Numbered from the stretch's first letter, positions 34,237 through 48,003 are shown. The stretch is DNA of 64,000 nucleotides from Marsupella aquatica (GCA_973895155.1 OZ316896.1:15438001-15502000), one strand, 5' to 3'. A program made the numbers and translations. Notes: generated by a model not told the origin, from the sequence alone.

Positions 34237-37200
34237 ATGACCGGTCTGTACATTCCATCAATCGGAACTGAGAGTATGTCGCTATGGATTCGAGCAGCTA
34301 TGATCGGTACAGTCGTGACGGTGATTGTGCGGCTCAAGCTAGTGGACTCCTTACTGGAGTTTTTACGAGAGATGGTGTGGACAAAGTGGAAGATCATGAG
34401 ACAAATGCGACGGCAAGGCCACTCAGGCCCGTCGTTCGGGTTATTCACGAATAATCGAGAGGAGATGAAACAATTGACAGCTCTGGCAAAGAAGGATACA
34501 TTGTACTCCAGTGTCGGCTTGACCCACGACATCCTGCCTCTACTCTTCCCTCCATTGCACAGTTGGCTAAATCGCTACGGTTTGCATCCTACCCCAAGTG
34601 CCTATTCCATCTTGTCTTTTAATTATCATGCCAGTCGGGAGAGAGAGATCTTGCACTATTAAGCATTTGAAAACCACGGTGTCGACTGATGTAAGATTTG
34701 GATCATATAGCACGTTATTGTATAGTTGATCAGTTGCTTGACTTAAGTCTATAATGACGATAGGGCCAGAGTCAGAATAATCGTCCACCAATACTAGGAT
34801 CAACTTCGATCCCAGCGAACATAAAACCATCTTCTAGTTATAGGACCCGAGAGTTACAACCATGGTTGTAATTATGTGAATAGCTGCGTAGTTTTCTTTT
34901 GATTGAAATCTGAATAACGTAGACCAGACATGACCAGATGTTGAACTAAAGTTCATTTTATTGGTGATCCAGCAGTCTAACACGAAAATTTGTCCATTTG
35001 TCAAACGTTGTTGTGGCTACAGGCGACAAATTCATTTACACGAATGAGTTGAGATCGAGGGTCAGTATGTATACGGCTGATGCAGAAGCTCTCAAGGAAA
35101 TCTTTTCCGACAATTTGCTCCAGTACGGAAAGCCTAGAATCTCCGCTACGTTCGAGCTCTTCGGGAATACCGGCATAATTTTTAGTGAAGGCGAAGAATG
35201 GGCCAGGCAGCGAAAGGTTGTGAGACCCCGGGAGATCTAAGGTGAGATCTATCTTGGCTACCTGGAACCTGGAAATGCTCTTATCGAGGTGCTGCTGTCG
35301 TTGTTTTGTTACAGTTCACTTGCCTAGAGATTAATTCTTCATGGGATACAGACATTGATTCGTCGTTGCCTGATAGAGAATAGTAGAAAAAATGGCATCA
35401 TGGATAGAGTTATGGCTTCAAAAGTTGGAGAATTCGGCGACAGAGAAGGAGGGTTCATTTGAGATGGACATCTTTGTCGCGTTGGAAGATTTAAGCAAGG
35501 ACTTGTTAGCACGATCTTCTTTCGGAAGCAGCTTTGAGAAAGGCAAGAAAGGCTTCGACCACCAGGAGAGACAGAGATCTTTATTGTGGCAACTGCGAAT
35601 GATTTCAAATCCTCTGCCATGGTAATCACTTGCAGATTCCCTTTCTTTACTAACTGGATTTTCACGGTCATGGGAACGATTCTGTCATGGACTGAACAGT
35701 GTCGATTCAGGTTGACAGGTGAACCAACGGGTTTAAGAAAAGCTGTCAACAACGAGACAGGAGAACTTTTAAAATGTCTTCGAGAAATTATTGCAGATCG
35801 GCGTAAATCTGTACAGCCAGAAAACGTTGAATCCTATGGGGACGACTTGCTCGGTCTTCTTCTTGCCGATAGAGACAGACGTATTGCTGAAGATGGTCGT
35901 CCCCCGGGAGAAGGGGAGATGGAGGATGAGCACTTGACGGACCAGTGTCGCACTTTCTTTTTCGCTGGAGCAGAAACGGTCCACTCTGCACTGACATGGG
36001 CAACTGTTCTTCTTGGCCACCACACTGACTGGCAAGAACGAATTCGCGCTGAGGTGCAGGAACTGTTTCAGGGCACACTGCCTGATGGAAATGACCTCGC
36101 GAAACTGAAACAGGTCAGTGATCCATCACTGACAGCGTTTGAGTCTTATCACGACAATGTTTTCTGCACACCCTATCAGAATAGGCAAGACAGGATCGCA
36201 GATTAGGTGAATTCTTCTGTGCTTCTGCGTGCATACGATAGCTGGCTTCTGCCAAATATGGTTTCCGCGTTGTGAGTAGGCTCCACGCACTCAAAATTTC
36301 TAGCTCTGAGTACATAAAATTCCGAATCTACAGATGATTGAAAGCGTTGATGAGGTCTCTTGTGCTGACCCTATATGCATGGACGAAACATGTATTTACG
36401 GACGACCGTACCGACCTTAGAAAATCAATCTTAACTATTAGCAACGCGCGCCTAGTTTCGGTATATGTGAAGCTGTGAATTTCAAACCAGATTTCGTTCA
36501 AATTTGCCCTCCTAATCGCCTTTCTCTTCAAGGACATGTTCGACATTGGTATCACAATGATGGTGCTTGAAAGGAAAACAAGCTAGTTCTTGTTCAGGTA
36601 GTGTAAATGATAATAAAACAGATGCATAGCATATAAACAGAGGAGCGAGCAGAAGAAAGTCAGGGGTTTAAGGTACCAGGTGCGATGTGCTGTAGCTAAA
36701 TGTGACAGTAATTTTCGGATTCTTATGATTTTGAATGTTGCGATTTGACTCTGCAGCTGGAGATGTTCGTGCAAGAATGTTTGCGGTTGTACCCTCCAGC
36801 CCCTTACACGAATCGCGAAGTTGTTGCGCCCAATACCTTCCTTCTTGGGGAGCCACTGCCCCAGGATCTACTGATAGTGATAAGCTTTCTCGGCATAAAT
36901 CGCGACAAACGGTACTGGGGTGACGATGCCCCACAATTTAGGCCGGAGCGATTTGCAAGCGGAATACTGAAGGCTTGCAAGAAGCCATATGCATTCGATT
37001 CCTTCGGGTTTGGTCCACGGACGTGTGTGGCACAGTCTTTGGCGTTGACGGAGGTGAAGCTTGTTCTGGCCCTGCTTGTGCAACGCTTCTCGTTTCGACT
37101 CTCTCCTACCTATCGACACGAGCCCTTCTTTAGGATGATTATGCTGCCCAGATTTGGAGTCCAACTTATCATGGAACGCATCCAGCCAGCGAAACAGTGA
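34237..37200 (+). pseudogene. CYP72-clan cytochrome P450, probable pseudogene
   Basis: Readable exons: 34237-34579 (N-terminal membrane anchor and YG end), 35023 to about 35220 (GDKFIYTNELRSRV..GEEWARQRKVV), about 35377-35621, 35700-36113 and 36757-37200. The I-helix has AGAET. ExxR is ECLR within QECLRLYPPAP. The heme loop FGFGPRTCVAQ matches the P450 cysteine signature, and PERFASG precedes it. The order and the HDILPLLFPPLHSWLNRYG segment fit the CYP72 clan. Two defects are visible: an apparent 2-bp 'AG' insertion at 35575-35576 shifts frame inside exon 3 (FDHQERQ to IFIVATANDFKSS), and after RKVV the frame meets TAA at 35238 with the expected PAF..LK segment not found. The 78-bp intron 35622-35699 has a TACTAAC branch site. 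Sequencing error or a missed exon cannot be excluded. Confidence 0.8.
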
Positions 37201-37432
37201 CTCACAATTCTGAAAGTGAATGGAAGTCGGGGATCCAGAACATCATCCCGAAACAATAGTCAGAGCATCATGGATAGTCAGAGCATCAATCGTGGAATGC
37301 TTGCAGAGTTTGATAAACAGAAGCGAAGAGTTTTGATAGCAATTCCTCTTCCGTCCGATTTGTGCTGCTTAAATCTTCTAAGGAGTGAAGCAGGTCATAG
37401 AAGAGAGAAGACTCCAATCGACTATAGATTTG

Positions 37433-37470
37433 ACTATAGAATATAGAATATAGAATATAAATCGACTATA
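37433..37470. repeat. Short AT-rich tandem repeat
   Basis: Three to four copies of 'tatagaa' between two 'cgactatag' motifs. It lies about 230 bp after the P450 stop codon. Confidence 0.7.
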
Positions 37471-37539
37471 GTCTTTTTTTCTTTTCAATTTTTGTTGTTG
37501 TCAATTCTATTTACGTGCAAGGAACGGGTAGTCAGGCTA

Positions 37540-38000
37540 GTAAGTGCCAAAGCACAAAAAACCCCAAACCGGGAGCCGAATTGAAACATTAGAGAACAAA
37601 GCAGGAATGCCCAATCTTTGAATCTTAATAAAGACATGACAAATCATGCATGATCATCATTTTATCATACACAACATCCCATCTATATTATAAGTGCAAA
37701 AGCACAAAAAATTACCAAACTGGGAGATAAGGTCCCAAAGTCATAACAACCCAACAAATCACACTGCCCACGGGCCAAAAAAATAGGGAAACCAGGAGAC
37801 ATGATCCCAATGGCAAAACAACTCAATGAAGGGGAAGAAAAGAGGAGAAAGGGCCCCAAGAAGATCAAGCCAAGGGAAAGGGGCAAAGAAAAGACCAAAG
37901 AGACTCAACAAGCCAAGGGGTCCCCCACAACCAGAAGGAAACAACCAACCAAAGATCCCACTAAGTGGTCTCTCCATCCACATAAATTGTGGTGGGGCCG
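37540..38000. repeat. Dispersed repeat with 'agtgc(c/a)aaagcacaaaaa' heads
   Basis: Two heads at about 37545 and 37695, each followed by 'aaac(c/t)gggag' and then purine-rich sequence ('acatgatcccaatggc'). A related copy lies at about 40360-40620 ('ccgggtgacatgatcac') and an inverted copy at about 15050-15230. The Lys- and Arg-rich reading frames here reflect the purine-rich strand. Confidence 0.5.
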
Positions 38001-38060
38001 TAGAGTCACTGTCTAGAGGGTTCTCTCTACAAACCTAGATTTCAACTCTAGCTTGTCAAG

Positions 38061-38166
38061 GTGATTTATTACTAAAATAGCCAACCTTTTGAAATGTTTG
38101 GACCACCTGGGAGGTGATTTATTACTAAAATAGCCAACCTTTTGAAATGTTTGGACCACCTGGGAG
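38061..38166. repeat. 53-bp perfect tandem duplication
   Basis: Units 38061-38113 and 38114-38166 appear identical ('gtgatttattactaaaatag' to 'ccacctgggag'). A third unit starts at 38167 and is lost after a few bases. Confidence 0.9.
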
Positions 38167-39786
38167 GTGATTTCTAATTCGAAATAACTTAATGGGCCCT
38201 CTTCATTTTTTAGTTAACTTTGAGTGCATTTTTTGGAAAAGGTCTCCTCTACTTTTGTTAAAACTATTAGAAATGAAAATTCTCTAAGGCTTTAGAATAT
38301 TAATGTACTTTATTAAAGCATCAGGGGCAATACTAGTCCCTCAAACTTGAAAGTTAAATCATTCATATTTCCAAGCATTGAGGAGGATACTATATTCATA
38401 ATCACTTCAAGTCAGCATTTACTTGCCCACTATTTGCCATGCACACTGGGTAGACACCATACCTGAATGGCCCAGAGTTCTTGTATAAGAACCCCAACTG
38501 ATCTCATCTCATAAGGAATAAGGAATAAAAAGAAACCTCCTCTGAGTTCTTGTGCAGTCAAACTGCAGCCCAGATTCAATCTTATCTAAAGACAATAATT
38601 TAAAAATAAATAAATAAAATTTTCTTTTTCTTTTTGATGGTTTGTTTATAATATCATTTGTCGGAAGCGTCCTTGGCAGTTAGATTATGGCAACATTTTT
38701 CCTAACCAAGAGATGGACCTGAAGGTGTTATTGTACACTTTTTCCATGCCAAAGAAGTCATTTTCCATGTAGTTTGCACACTCTTTGAATTGAAAATCAA
38801 TTGCTAGACCTATGTGCTGACCTCCCTGGAGTGTCCTGGCGTACTGCCTGGCCATTTCATTTACACTCGTAACACTTTTTATCAACAGTCCTCTCCTAAC
38901 CACGGAACATTGGCCTACAAGGAAACAATAGGGAGGCTCAAAGATTGAAATTTGATGGACCTTAACTTAGTAGTTAAGGAAAGCAACATAAACATTATGG
39001 ATTGCCAAATTCATGATCCATAACTTTTAGCCATGACCCCAAGCCCCTCTAGTGGCTATTTAATGAAAAAACCAAAAACATTTTACATAACCCAGTCAAA
39101 AAGCTATGACCATTTGTTTATGGCGGGATTTATGGCCAAAAACCATCATCCACAACTTTGAAGCTTTTGGACACCCTATTAATAGGAAGTCTTGAAGCTA
39201 GGCTTCTGTTGACAGTTACGGAAATGTGGTCCATCCTCATAGTTATGGGACCCAGATAGCTTTGACCTGCCCCATAAGGCAGGAGTTATGGTCTCACCTA
39301 TCTCATAGCATATATCATTTTCATTTCATTCTAGATCACCTGCCATCTCAAATGTAGTAGTCATCACCAAGTGTGCTTCAAGTTGGCTTTCCAGACTTCA
39401 GAACTTTTTTGGATTTCTGGATTTGGGTCTCAAATTTCAGAAAAGTTACAAGTTAAGTGTTGAGCCTGTGGACTTTCCTTACACTAGCCCAAAGATTGAC
39501 TCCCATAACTTTACAGGAGTTCCTATAACTCAAGCTCTTATACTAGTATTGCCAAATTGAGATGCCCCCTAATGGGCACTTGAAAAGCCACCCTAAGTTA
39601 CGTTAGCATAACTGTAGCACTAGGTGTGATCATTTGAATTTACTTTTCAGCTATTTTACTGGATCACAAAAGAACAATAGCTATTGGGATCATCAATTTG
39701 ACGTTACTTTAATACTACTTTCTTATGCTGGAGAGCTTCATATGGCCTGGGGATCATCATTTGCCTTTCCTTTTTAAGCTTCTGTT
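38167..39786. other. Intergenic
   Basis: No gene recognised. The sequence is AT-rich with poor coding composition in all frames. Confidence 0.45.
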
Positions 39787-39950
39787 GGAGCACTGTAGTA
39801 TAATAGCATTGGGATCACAAGTTTACCAATTTATGTAGGAGCACTGTAGCATAATAGCATTGGGATCACAAGCATACCAATTTATGTGGGAGTACTGTAG
39901 CATAATAGCATTGGGATCACAAGTATACCAATTTATGTAGGAGCACTGCA
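39787..39950. repeat. 51-bp tandem repeat, 3 units plus a partial
   Basis: Units begin at 39787, 39838 and 39889, with a partial from 39940. Each reads 'ggagcactgtagcataatag', then 'cattgggatcacaag' and 'accaatttatgt', with one to three differences between units. Confidence 0.9.
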
Positions 39951-41754
39951 GTTAATGGTGTATTTTTAATTCCCGTCTGACACCATCGTTTACTAGGGTA
40001 ATCTAATGCACTTTGCACGTCATTCGAGGAGAAACTCCAGTTGTGCTGTTTAGCTAAGTTGTGAGTGACTTACGTGTTGCTAACTAATATCATTTTGAGC
40101 GATATGAAAGTCCCACCACTTTTAGAAGGGATTCACAATCCTTTAGAAAATTAGAAGCTAAATAGTGTCTAGTAGGAAACTGACATGTGGGGAAAAAAGT
40201 AAAGCGAGATTATGAGAGAAACATGAAAGGCCCACCACTTCTACAGTAGAAGCTAAATAGTTGTTTACTCTAAAACTGACATGCTGGGATGAAAGTGGGG
40301 CCAATGCCTTGTAAGGCCAGAGGTAGTAAGGAGATAGCACATGTACCAAGTTTATACAAAAAATTGCAAAAGAACAAAAGGCCTAACCGGGTGACATGAT
40401 CACAACGGCCAAAATCCCAATAAAGGGGCAAAACAAAGAAAAAAACCGGGAAAATGCAAGAGCCGAAAACCAGAAGGGCCAAGAAGCTAAGAAGCCCACA
40501 TGGCCAAAGAACAAAAACCCAACGAATGGCCAATGAACAAGATCCCTACTTTCTTGGATATTCAGCGAGGCAAAACTTGCCTTCAAGAATTGGTAGGCCC
40601 ATGCCACTTCCTGTTCCAAAGGCAACAGGCTCCAAAGGCAATCCTAATTCTCAGAGTGCTGCTCTTGTTGCAAAGAGCGATTCAAGTAAATTTTCCTCTG
40701 CCCAACTCCAAGAAATCATGTTTTTCAACATAGTGTTGCTCTTGTTACAATAAGCACTTTGAGTACTTTGCTGCTGCGGAGGTACCGAAGGTTTCAATGC
40801 AATACTAAATGTATACCTTCAGTCCATTCCATGCAAGTTTTCATTTCACTTCTCGGAGCACAGAATCTCCTTACCCTAACTAAAATGTAGTTAATCACTC
40901 AATGAGAACATTGATTATCTAGATTCTCTCATGGTTAGGTGTAAAGTGCTCAGTCTACCTATCATAGTCCATGGGATAACTGGAGACAATGTACCAGTCC
41001 ATCTTGGCTTTAGTTTCAACTAAGAAGATAGAAATTTTAAGTAGTTTAAAATTTTGATATCCATGGTACGAGATTTATAAATATCAACATTACAGGTCTT
41101 CCAACGATTTTTGGAAAGTCAAGAAATGGTAATGTATTGTTCAATCATGCATTCATAGATCTTATCATTACATTTCCAGACATGGCCTAAACTAATCAAG
41201 TGGAGTTAAAATGAAGAAGTTAGGATAATCATGGGCGTTGGTCAAGATTGAGCCCTTGACTTCACCACGGTGAACTGCCCTGTGCAATATGAAGTGTGTG
41301 CACACCCAGGCTGCTAGTAAGTGCCTACTAGTGGTCAATTGTGTGTGTGCAACTCTATTCATTTTTTACTGGCGGCTAGGGTTTTCCTGGTGCATGGTAG
41401 GTTCCCCCTTGTCACCGACACTTCACTCTGTGGACTGACAGAAGGAAGGGAGCGATGTACGTTCTCACTATTGTTCTCGCTATTGTTCCATTGGAGTCCT
41501 CATTAGATCAGGAATTACCACGAGTGCCTATGGAGCATAACACATCCAACCTACCTGAATGGGATCAACCCATAGTTTTATACAAAAGTAGGACCGAAGC
41601 AAAACTGTCTGCCCAGGGATTGAACTTGAGACTTGCTGGTCACTCAATGTGTTTGTGTTCACTCAACATTTTGTGTCAGACAATCAGTTTAGGAAACTTC
41701 TCAATGGCCCACTGTTTGACACTTTTTTTCATTTCTTATCAAGAAGTATAATAC
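39951..41754. other. Intergenic, repeat-derived
   Basis: Includes the copy of the 37.5-kb repeat at about 40360-40620. No gene recognised. Frames of up to about 100 codons at 40454-40753 and 41455-41751 lack any recognisable domain. Confidence 0.45.
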
Positions 41755-42733
41755 ACAGTTGCGTCACTTTTTAGAGTGGTCATCATTCAAATTTGCAGGG
41801 CACAAAAATCAAAAAATCTGGTCAAAGGTAAGCAATAAAGCCATTTTCCCTTTTTCAGGTTTAGGGTTTAGTCTACACCCCTCATTTTGTTATACTTTTG
41901 TGTTTGTCATAGCCAATCTTTTGTGCAATCATGACATCTTTTATTCAAGAATTTTTTTGTGCAAGGAGAAAAAGAAAAAGAAAAAAAGGGAACTTTTGTG
42001 GCCGTCCTTACTTTTGCACAATGATATCTTTCACTAAACAAAAGTTTTTGTGCAATAATATATTTTAACATTTTTTTCAACGATATCTTTTGCACCACAA
42101 TCTATTTCTCAACAACATCATTAACCAAATAACATCTTTTATGCAACACACGAGGATTGAAAGGATTCCGACAGAATGGTCATCTTTGCTAAACCCTAAA
42201 TTAAACCTGAAACCGATAATATAACATTGCGCCAATTTATAGAGTGGTCATCATTCAAATGCAGGGGCATTTTGGGTAAAAAAAGAAAAACAATGAAAAA
42301 GACTCGCTCCTTCTCTCCTTGACATTTTATTTCAAAACATCTTTCACATAACAACTTTGATGAAACGACACATTTTTTCTTATAACACCTTTTATTTCAC
42401 GATATCTTTGGCAAAATGACACCTTTTTCTTAACAACATATTTCACATAATGGCATCTCTGGCAAGTGATTTCTTTTTTCTTAACAACATTGTTTTACTC
42501 CATGACATCTTTCACATGACAACATCTTGGGCGACATGACATCTTTTGTGCAATGCACAGGTGTTTTCCCTCAACAATGTCTTGGCCGACACGACATCTT
42601 TTCTCTCCACGACCTCTTGGCCAACACGACATCTTTTCTCTCAACGACCTCTTGGCCGACATGACATCTTTTTTTCTCAACAACATCTTGGCCGACACGA
42701 CTTCTTTTGTGCAATGCACAGGTATTGAGGTAG
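41755..42733 (+). mobile_element. Helitron-like remnants, two related blocks
   Basis: A motif 'agagtggtcatcattcaaat' occurs at about 41774 and 42239. Each starts a block leading to 'aacatctttt' type repeats and a GTGCAA-containing end (about 42130 and 42546). The final end has a perfect palindrome TGTGCAATGCACA at 42708-42720 followed by 'ggtattgaggtag'. This is the homologue of the Helitron end at 14680-14705, with the terminal CTAG altered to GTAG. Four ~35-bp units precede it (42566-42707). True 5' borders were not resolved. Confidence 0.55.
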
Positions 42734-44308
42734 TCGTTCAGTAAAGGGGGTCATTTCGAGGCCAAAAAACATTCTTAGTGTTAGACATACAAGCCGACTG
42801 TCCACATTGATTACCACTGAGTAAATATTGAAAGAAGTGGGCGGCAAAAGCTAATTGATTTGACGACTTAGTTTTTCAGTGGATATCAATCGAGTTCCGA
42901 TAGGCCCAAGCTGGAACCAACCATCTGAGATCCCTAGGCACTAGTACGCCTCAAGGGAGGCTTGCACAGTTAAAAGATACAATTGTTCCACTTGTAATCC
43001 AAGTGTTCGTGTTTCAAAATTAAATAAACCGTCATTATGAAAACGGTGCACCTTCATGCCACTTTTTCTTTGAATGCCACTGAGCCAAGGCAGTTGGTTA
43101 TAGGGACTCTAATCAAATTACTCTCCAGGACCTAGGTTCAATACTCCCTGGCTCTTTAGCCTTTTGGTCTTCCTTATCTTTTGTCTCCCCTCCATTAGAT
43201 CGGGTTTCTGCCTTTGGAATCAAAATGAATATTTTCTAATTTATACCTAAATTATCGTAGATGAGATACCGATTCTCTCTAGTTTTAACTAATTAAAAAG
43301 AAATTTGATACCCAGTGAAAGTAAGGAAAGATCACATGTGACCTTAAGAACAAGTACAACAATACCAGTTTACACAGTTGTTTTATTTCGATCGTTTTTT
43401 CATCATTCATCATCATATGATCCAAGGAAATTTATCCCCGACTCCTAGCGTACGCTCCCCTTTCCATCAATGAGGACCGCATCTACAGATTCCACTCAAG
43501 AGTTTCATTCATGGAAACTTATCAGTGTACGCTACTCAGTAGAATTCCTTCGTCATCATTACGGTTGGGCTTGCCGAGTCCTTGCATCTGGCAAAAATGG
43601 CATTCTCTTTCCAAAAAGCTCCACAAACGCAAGAAAAGCCAAGAAACACAATCTTCCAACGCTAGTGCGTCTGGTTGTTGTTGCAACGAGATGCACGAAA
43701 AACCAAACCACATAAAGCCGGCCTTATTTGCTCATGGTGATAAAGACTTGCTCCGAGATTGCTTGTCACCGTACGAATTTCATCCACAGTAAGGACTACT
43801 GATGCACATCAGTTGTGACGAATCTTCTCCGTTGGATGTTCTTCTTGGCCAAGATCCTTACTTACTGCAAGCTAGCAGCCAAAAGAGCTTTGTTCGCCAC
43901 ACCTCAAAAGAAAGCCTTTCTAGTAAACAACAGAAATGCTTGACAAGAGTGGTCAATTGACAACATGTCCCACACCTCTCTTGCTTTCTCGTCAACCAGG
44001 GGACTTGAATGCGATTATCCTCTGCTGTCTACAGTTCTCTGGGTCCCTTCATAAATTCGGAATCCACACCAAGGTAGTATTCATTAGCTTCTTCTGATAG
44101 AAGCTCAACACCTAAAAAATCGTGGGACTGGACTACAGTTTGGGAAATAACAAGCCCATCTGTGCGTCTGATGTTATATCTCACATTTTCAAAAAAAATC
44201 TGGTAAAGCTTAGTACACCAACGTGCCCTTTTATACCCCGATGCGTGGTTTAATCAGCTTGGGAGCTACTTCTAGAAATGAATAATCCACAACTCAAGAT
44301 TGATGTAA
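42734..44308. other. Intergenic, downstream of XCT (minus strand)
   Basis: No gene recognised. The XCT transcript end should lie just below 44309 on the minus strand. Frames at 43470-43792 carry no domain I can identify. Confidence 0.45.
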
Positions 44309-47300
44309 TTAGTCACCGTGGATTGTGTACCGCTCCCATCTCTTTGTTGGGTCGTAAATCTACAAACACAACAAAAAAACATAAATGCAATTAATAAGAT
44401 CACAAAGACTACAAAACGTAGCAGCTTGCTGTCCATCTCACTGCAAGACTTCTTAAAAGTAGGCTGATGAAACGCGGTCTCCACCTATTGTCTTGGATGC
44501 TTGCACATCCGACGACCCGGGCTGAATTGCAAGTCTCCAGGCACAGAAGATACATAATAGAGTTGTGAGACAATACCTCCCACCTTGAAGCTGGGAAAAT
44601 GTGCTTGTTTTTCTCGTACCAGTGCCGCTCTACAACCTTCCCTGCATGTGACTGTCCAAAATCGACAATCGTAAGGTCTGGTTTTGTTGTAGGTCTGGGT
44701 ACTATTATGAAGTTTATGGTTTAAGACGGCTGATTATCAAAAAAGCGCTGTACCTCATCTTTCTCGATAGTAGCATCTGCAATGGTTCTAATATCTTCGT
44801 GTACATCGAAGTGAAACAGCTGCATACCCACGTTTGAAAAGATGTAAGAGCTTCAAAGACAACAACACATTTCTTCAAGTAAACCTCATGCACACCTAGC
44901 ACAGTGAGAATGGCCTTCTTCCAGGTATCTACTTTTGATATCTAGGTCCGCAAGACAATAATAGGAAGTCTGACTTACAGGACCACTTTTTCCCCGAGCC
45001 TTGTTGATGATGAGCTCATAGAAACTATGTTGCTGTGTTCACAGATGCCGATGTCAACGTCAGATCGACCACGCCTCATCAAAACAAATTGAGATGTCTA
45101 CGCTAACATTTTAGACCTCTACTTTGTACAGAGTCATCAGCTTTCAAAACTAAAGAGGAGCATATCAGAAACAAGGTAATAACAATCATCTTCATGACCC
45201 GAATCGAAGATAGGTGATGCCCAGGACAAACCAAACCTAGCAGAACTTCTAAAGATGCATCTTTAGTCATCTTACATGGGGTATTATCAAGTCCTCCTTC
45301 ACATAAAGAAGATTTTCAACTGATGCAGTGCGTATTTCTCTGAACTCCGAAGCAAGTTGTTGTTGGACGGCACGTAAAAATTCAGCAATAGAGTCTCCCT
45401 TGCGAACCTGCATCCCAAAAATCAAGAACGCCGCATGATGTTCCAGTAACAATCACTCAACTCAAGAACGGAGCTTGAATGACAAATTTTGACGATCAGT
45501 TTCTGAAAAACGCTTTATAACAAACTAATGGTAAAAACCCACACCTGAATAACGCGTCGATGACCAGCGCCATCCCAATAACTGTACGTAATCTCCAAAG
45601 GCTCATCTGCACCATCCCAATGATTGACCTCAGAAACAACCCCTCTTTATTCAATATAAACAGGGCACTTAGGTCAACAAGACCACAGAAAATCATTAAT
45701 CACAAATAAATTGAGATGAAAACTTACTGCGTATCCGTTCCTGTTCTTTCAACCACTGTTTACGCAAACGTTCACGCTCAGCTTGCTCCTCAGCCTCACG
45801 CTCTCTGGAAGTAGCACCCTCCACTCCCTTGACATCCACGTTATTACCAGGCTGGGGACAGAGTCAATGCAACATCGACCTAACACTCTGGAGTTCAATA
45901 GTGATGAACACGACGACTGACTCCAAGACCCATCATTGATCAGAAATATATACGTCGCTTGAACAATATGATCCTTCCCAGCAGACGAAAAAAGTAGCAA
46001 GATGTTACAATTGGAAGAAGAAAGAACAAGCCTTGGTGGCACCTCTCATATGGAAACAAACTTCAGCCAGGCATAACGATATAAACTCCTCATACCTGTC
46101 CGGTAAGAAACTAGTCTCAACACTTGGATCCTTTCCAAACTTGCCAAGTTTTGCTTTGCGCTCCTCCTCTAACTCTGTACATTGCACAATTCGTGATCGC
46201 AATTTTATTAGTAGCTGTTGCAGGCAGAGAAAGTAAACTTGTAAGACCGTCTTCACCCCACTCAACTCGTATCTGGCTGTAGAATAAAAACCCCTTCAAC
46301 TCGTACCTCCACTCACGTCCTCGTCAGAATCAACCTCGAACTCATCCGCAAATGACAGCTTTGATGGCCCCTTGGCTCTCCTTTTCTTCCGCTTTAGCGC
46401 ATGACGTTCTTCTTCTCTGAGTATTTGAAGGGCACCCGGAATTAAAACACAGGAGTCAAAGTGCACAGACCGTACTGCTCTATATATAATCTAAGAGTCT
46501 AAACAACGTATTCCCAACGCTGTAAAGCTCAGACGCTCACATACAAAAGCACTACAACACGACACGACACGAACTGGAGTAGGGATAAATCCAAAAAAGT
46601 CTCACAAAAGTAATCAGAATTGAGGCTAAAGACTAGAAAAATAAGATGCTGTCAAGAAAGTGGGCAGACTTCGTACTCTTGTGCAAGCTTCTTCTCTCTT
46701 TCTTTCTCCTCTTCTTCGATCTTACTCCGAAGATTCACCCTCTGCGGGTGACCATAATAGAAAACAAGGAAGGGCATCATCATCAAAAACGATATACGGT
46801 TAGAGCAATTTCAGTATTCGGGAAAAGTCTCACAGCCCACTTTCGAACCAATATCCAAATCGGCAAAGATATCTGAATCGAACAACAGAGCTTTGTGGAG
46901 ACACTGTCCATGATGAACAAAATCTCACTCCAACATCTAGAGATGTTTGATGTCCTCTCAAAGATCGAACGCGCACCTTCTCAACAAACTGCTCTCTGGT
47001 CACCAATCCCACAGTCTCTTTCTTAAATGCACTCTCCAATATCTGCATCACAAAATCGTTTCAGAACAAGCACAAAGAAATCCTCGAAAGCTGGAAAGGG
47101 TCCAATACAAGCAGATATATATATAAGTAAGGTAGATCAGACTTGAAACCGGAGACATGAAACTAAGCTCAAGTATATAGAAATTAGAGCACAATACTAT
47201 CATCAGAAACTATGTATCAGAGAAGCACTGCACGAATTCTGGAAGTCAAGACTCGATTGGCACTTCTAACAGTTTCACTCCCTCATATCTCTGCGCTTCA

Positions 47301-48003
47301 AAGTTGCGTAGGTACTTCAAGCTACCAACTGGATTACAGTCAAACAGATCCTTCCAACTAGACTGCAGTTGAAAAGATCAGAATCAAAGAGAAATAGGGA
47401 TAGGGCACAATTATCAATGAGCCAGTACTCGAGACCACGTCTCTATTTCATAAGTCATAGTACTTTGGTAATTGTGCCCAAACCCTACTGGACCATGATG
47501 CTTACTAACATGACAAGCTTGTAAGCTTCAGACGCAGTGAATTGAGCCTAAGCCAGATTGATTAATAACCTATAACCCGACGGGACATTATTTGCATTCA
47601 GTACATTTTTCCTCAGAATCCTCAACGGCGAAATTATCACATCCAAAAAGAAAACCTCAAACGGCCGGTCACAATTCCTGAAAGCTTCCAAAATGCCGAA
47701 ACCTTGTAACATAGTATGCAGAACAATTTGAGGGGAACATCAAATGGAGGATGGTGGGGGAACCGGTGGGTAAGAAGGAAAGGGTTTAGCGACGGGACGA
47801 GAACAGAAAGTCCGACTCCTAACTACGACGGTACTTACCTCCGATGTTGCTTGGCCGAATTGCACCAGTCCGACTTGCCCCTCGCTGGACTTCTTTTTCA
47901 AATCCAGGATTTTCTGGCGCTCCTGATCACGCTGCTTCTGCAAACGCCGGATACGAGCGGCATCCTGTGCCGTTCCCACATAGCCATCTCCCATTCCCGC
48001 CAT
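44309..48003 (-). CDS. XCT: XAP5 CIRCADIAN TIMEKEEPER (XCT) homologue, 12 exons
   Basis: Exons in transcript order: 48003-47839, 47042-46977, 46741-46677, 46416-46317, 46172-46096, 45804-45728, 45606-45545, 45407-45276, 45032-44979, 44819-44754, 44651-44577, 44359-44309. All junctions are GT-AG and in phase, giving 329 aa (Arabidopsis XCT is similar in length). It begins [18 protein letters not shown]. It continues with [17 protein letters not shown], a Glu/Lys-rich coiled segment, a basic KRKKRRAKG stretch that could be a nuclear signal, and [14 protein letters not shown]. The XAP5 core follows: [76 protein letters not shown] and a C-terminal WERYTIHGD. Family role: conserved nuclear protein associated with spliceosomal activation, circadian period and small-RNA production in Arabidopsis. 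No inactivating change was seen. Confidence 0.96.

Noticed and set aside
37801-38038. Lys/Arg-rich frames as small basic proteins
   Set aside because: A purine-rich repeat opens several frames together, and related repeat copies elsewhere lack conserved frames.
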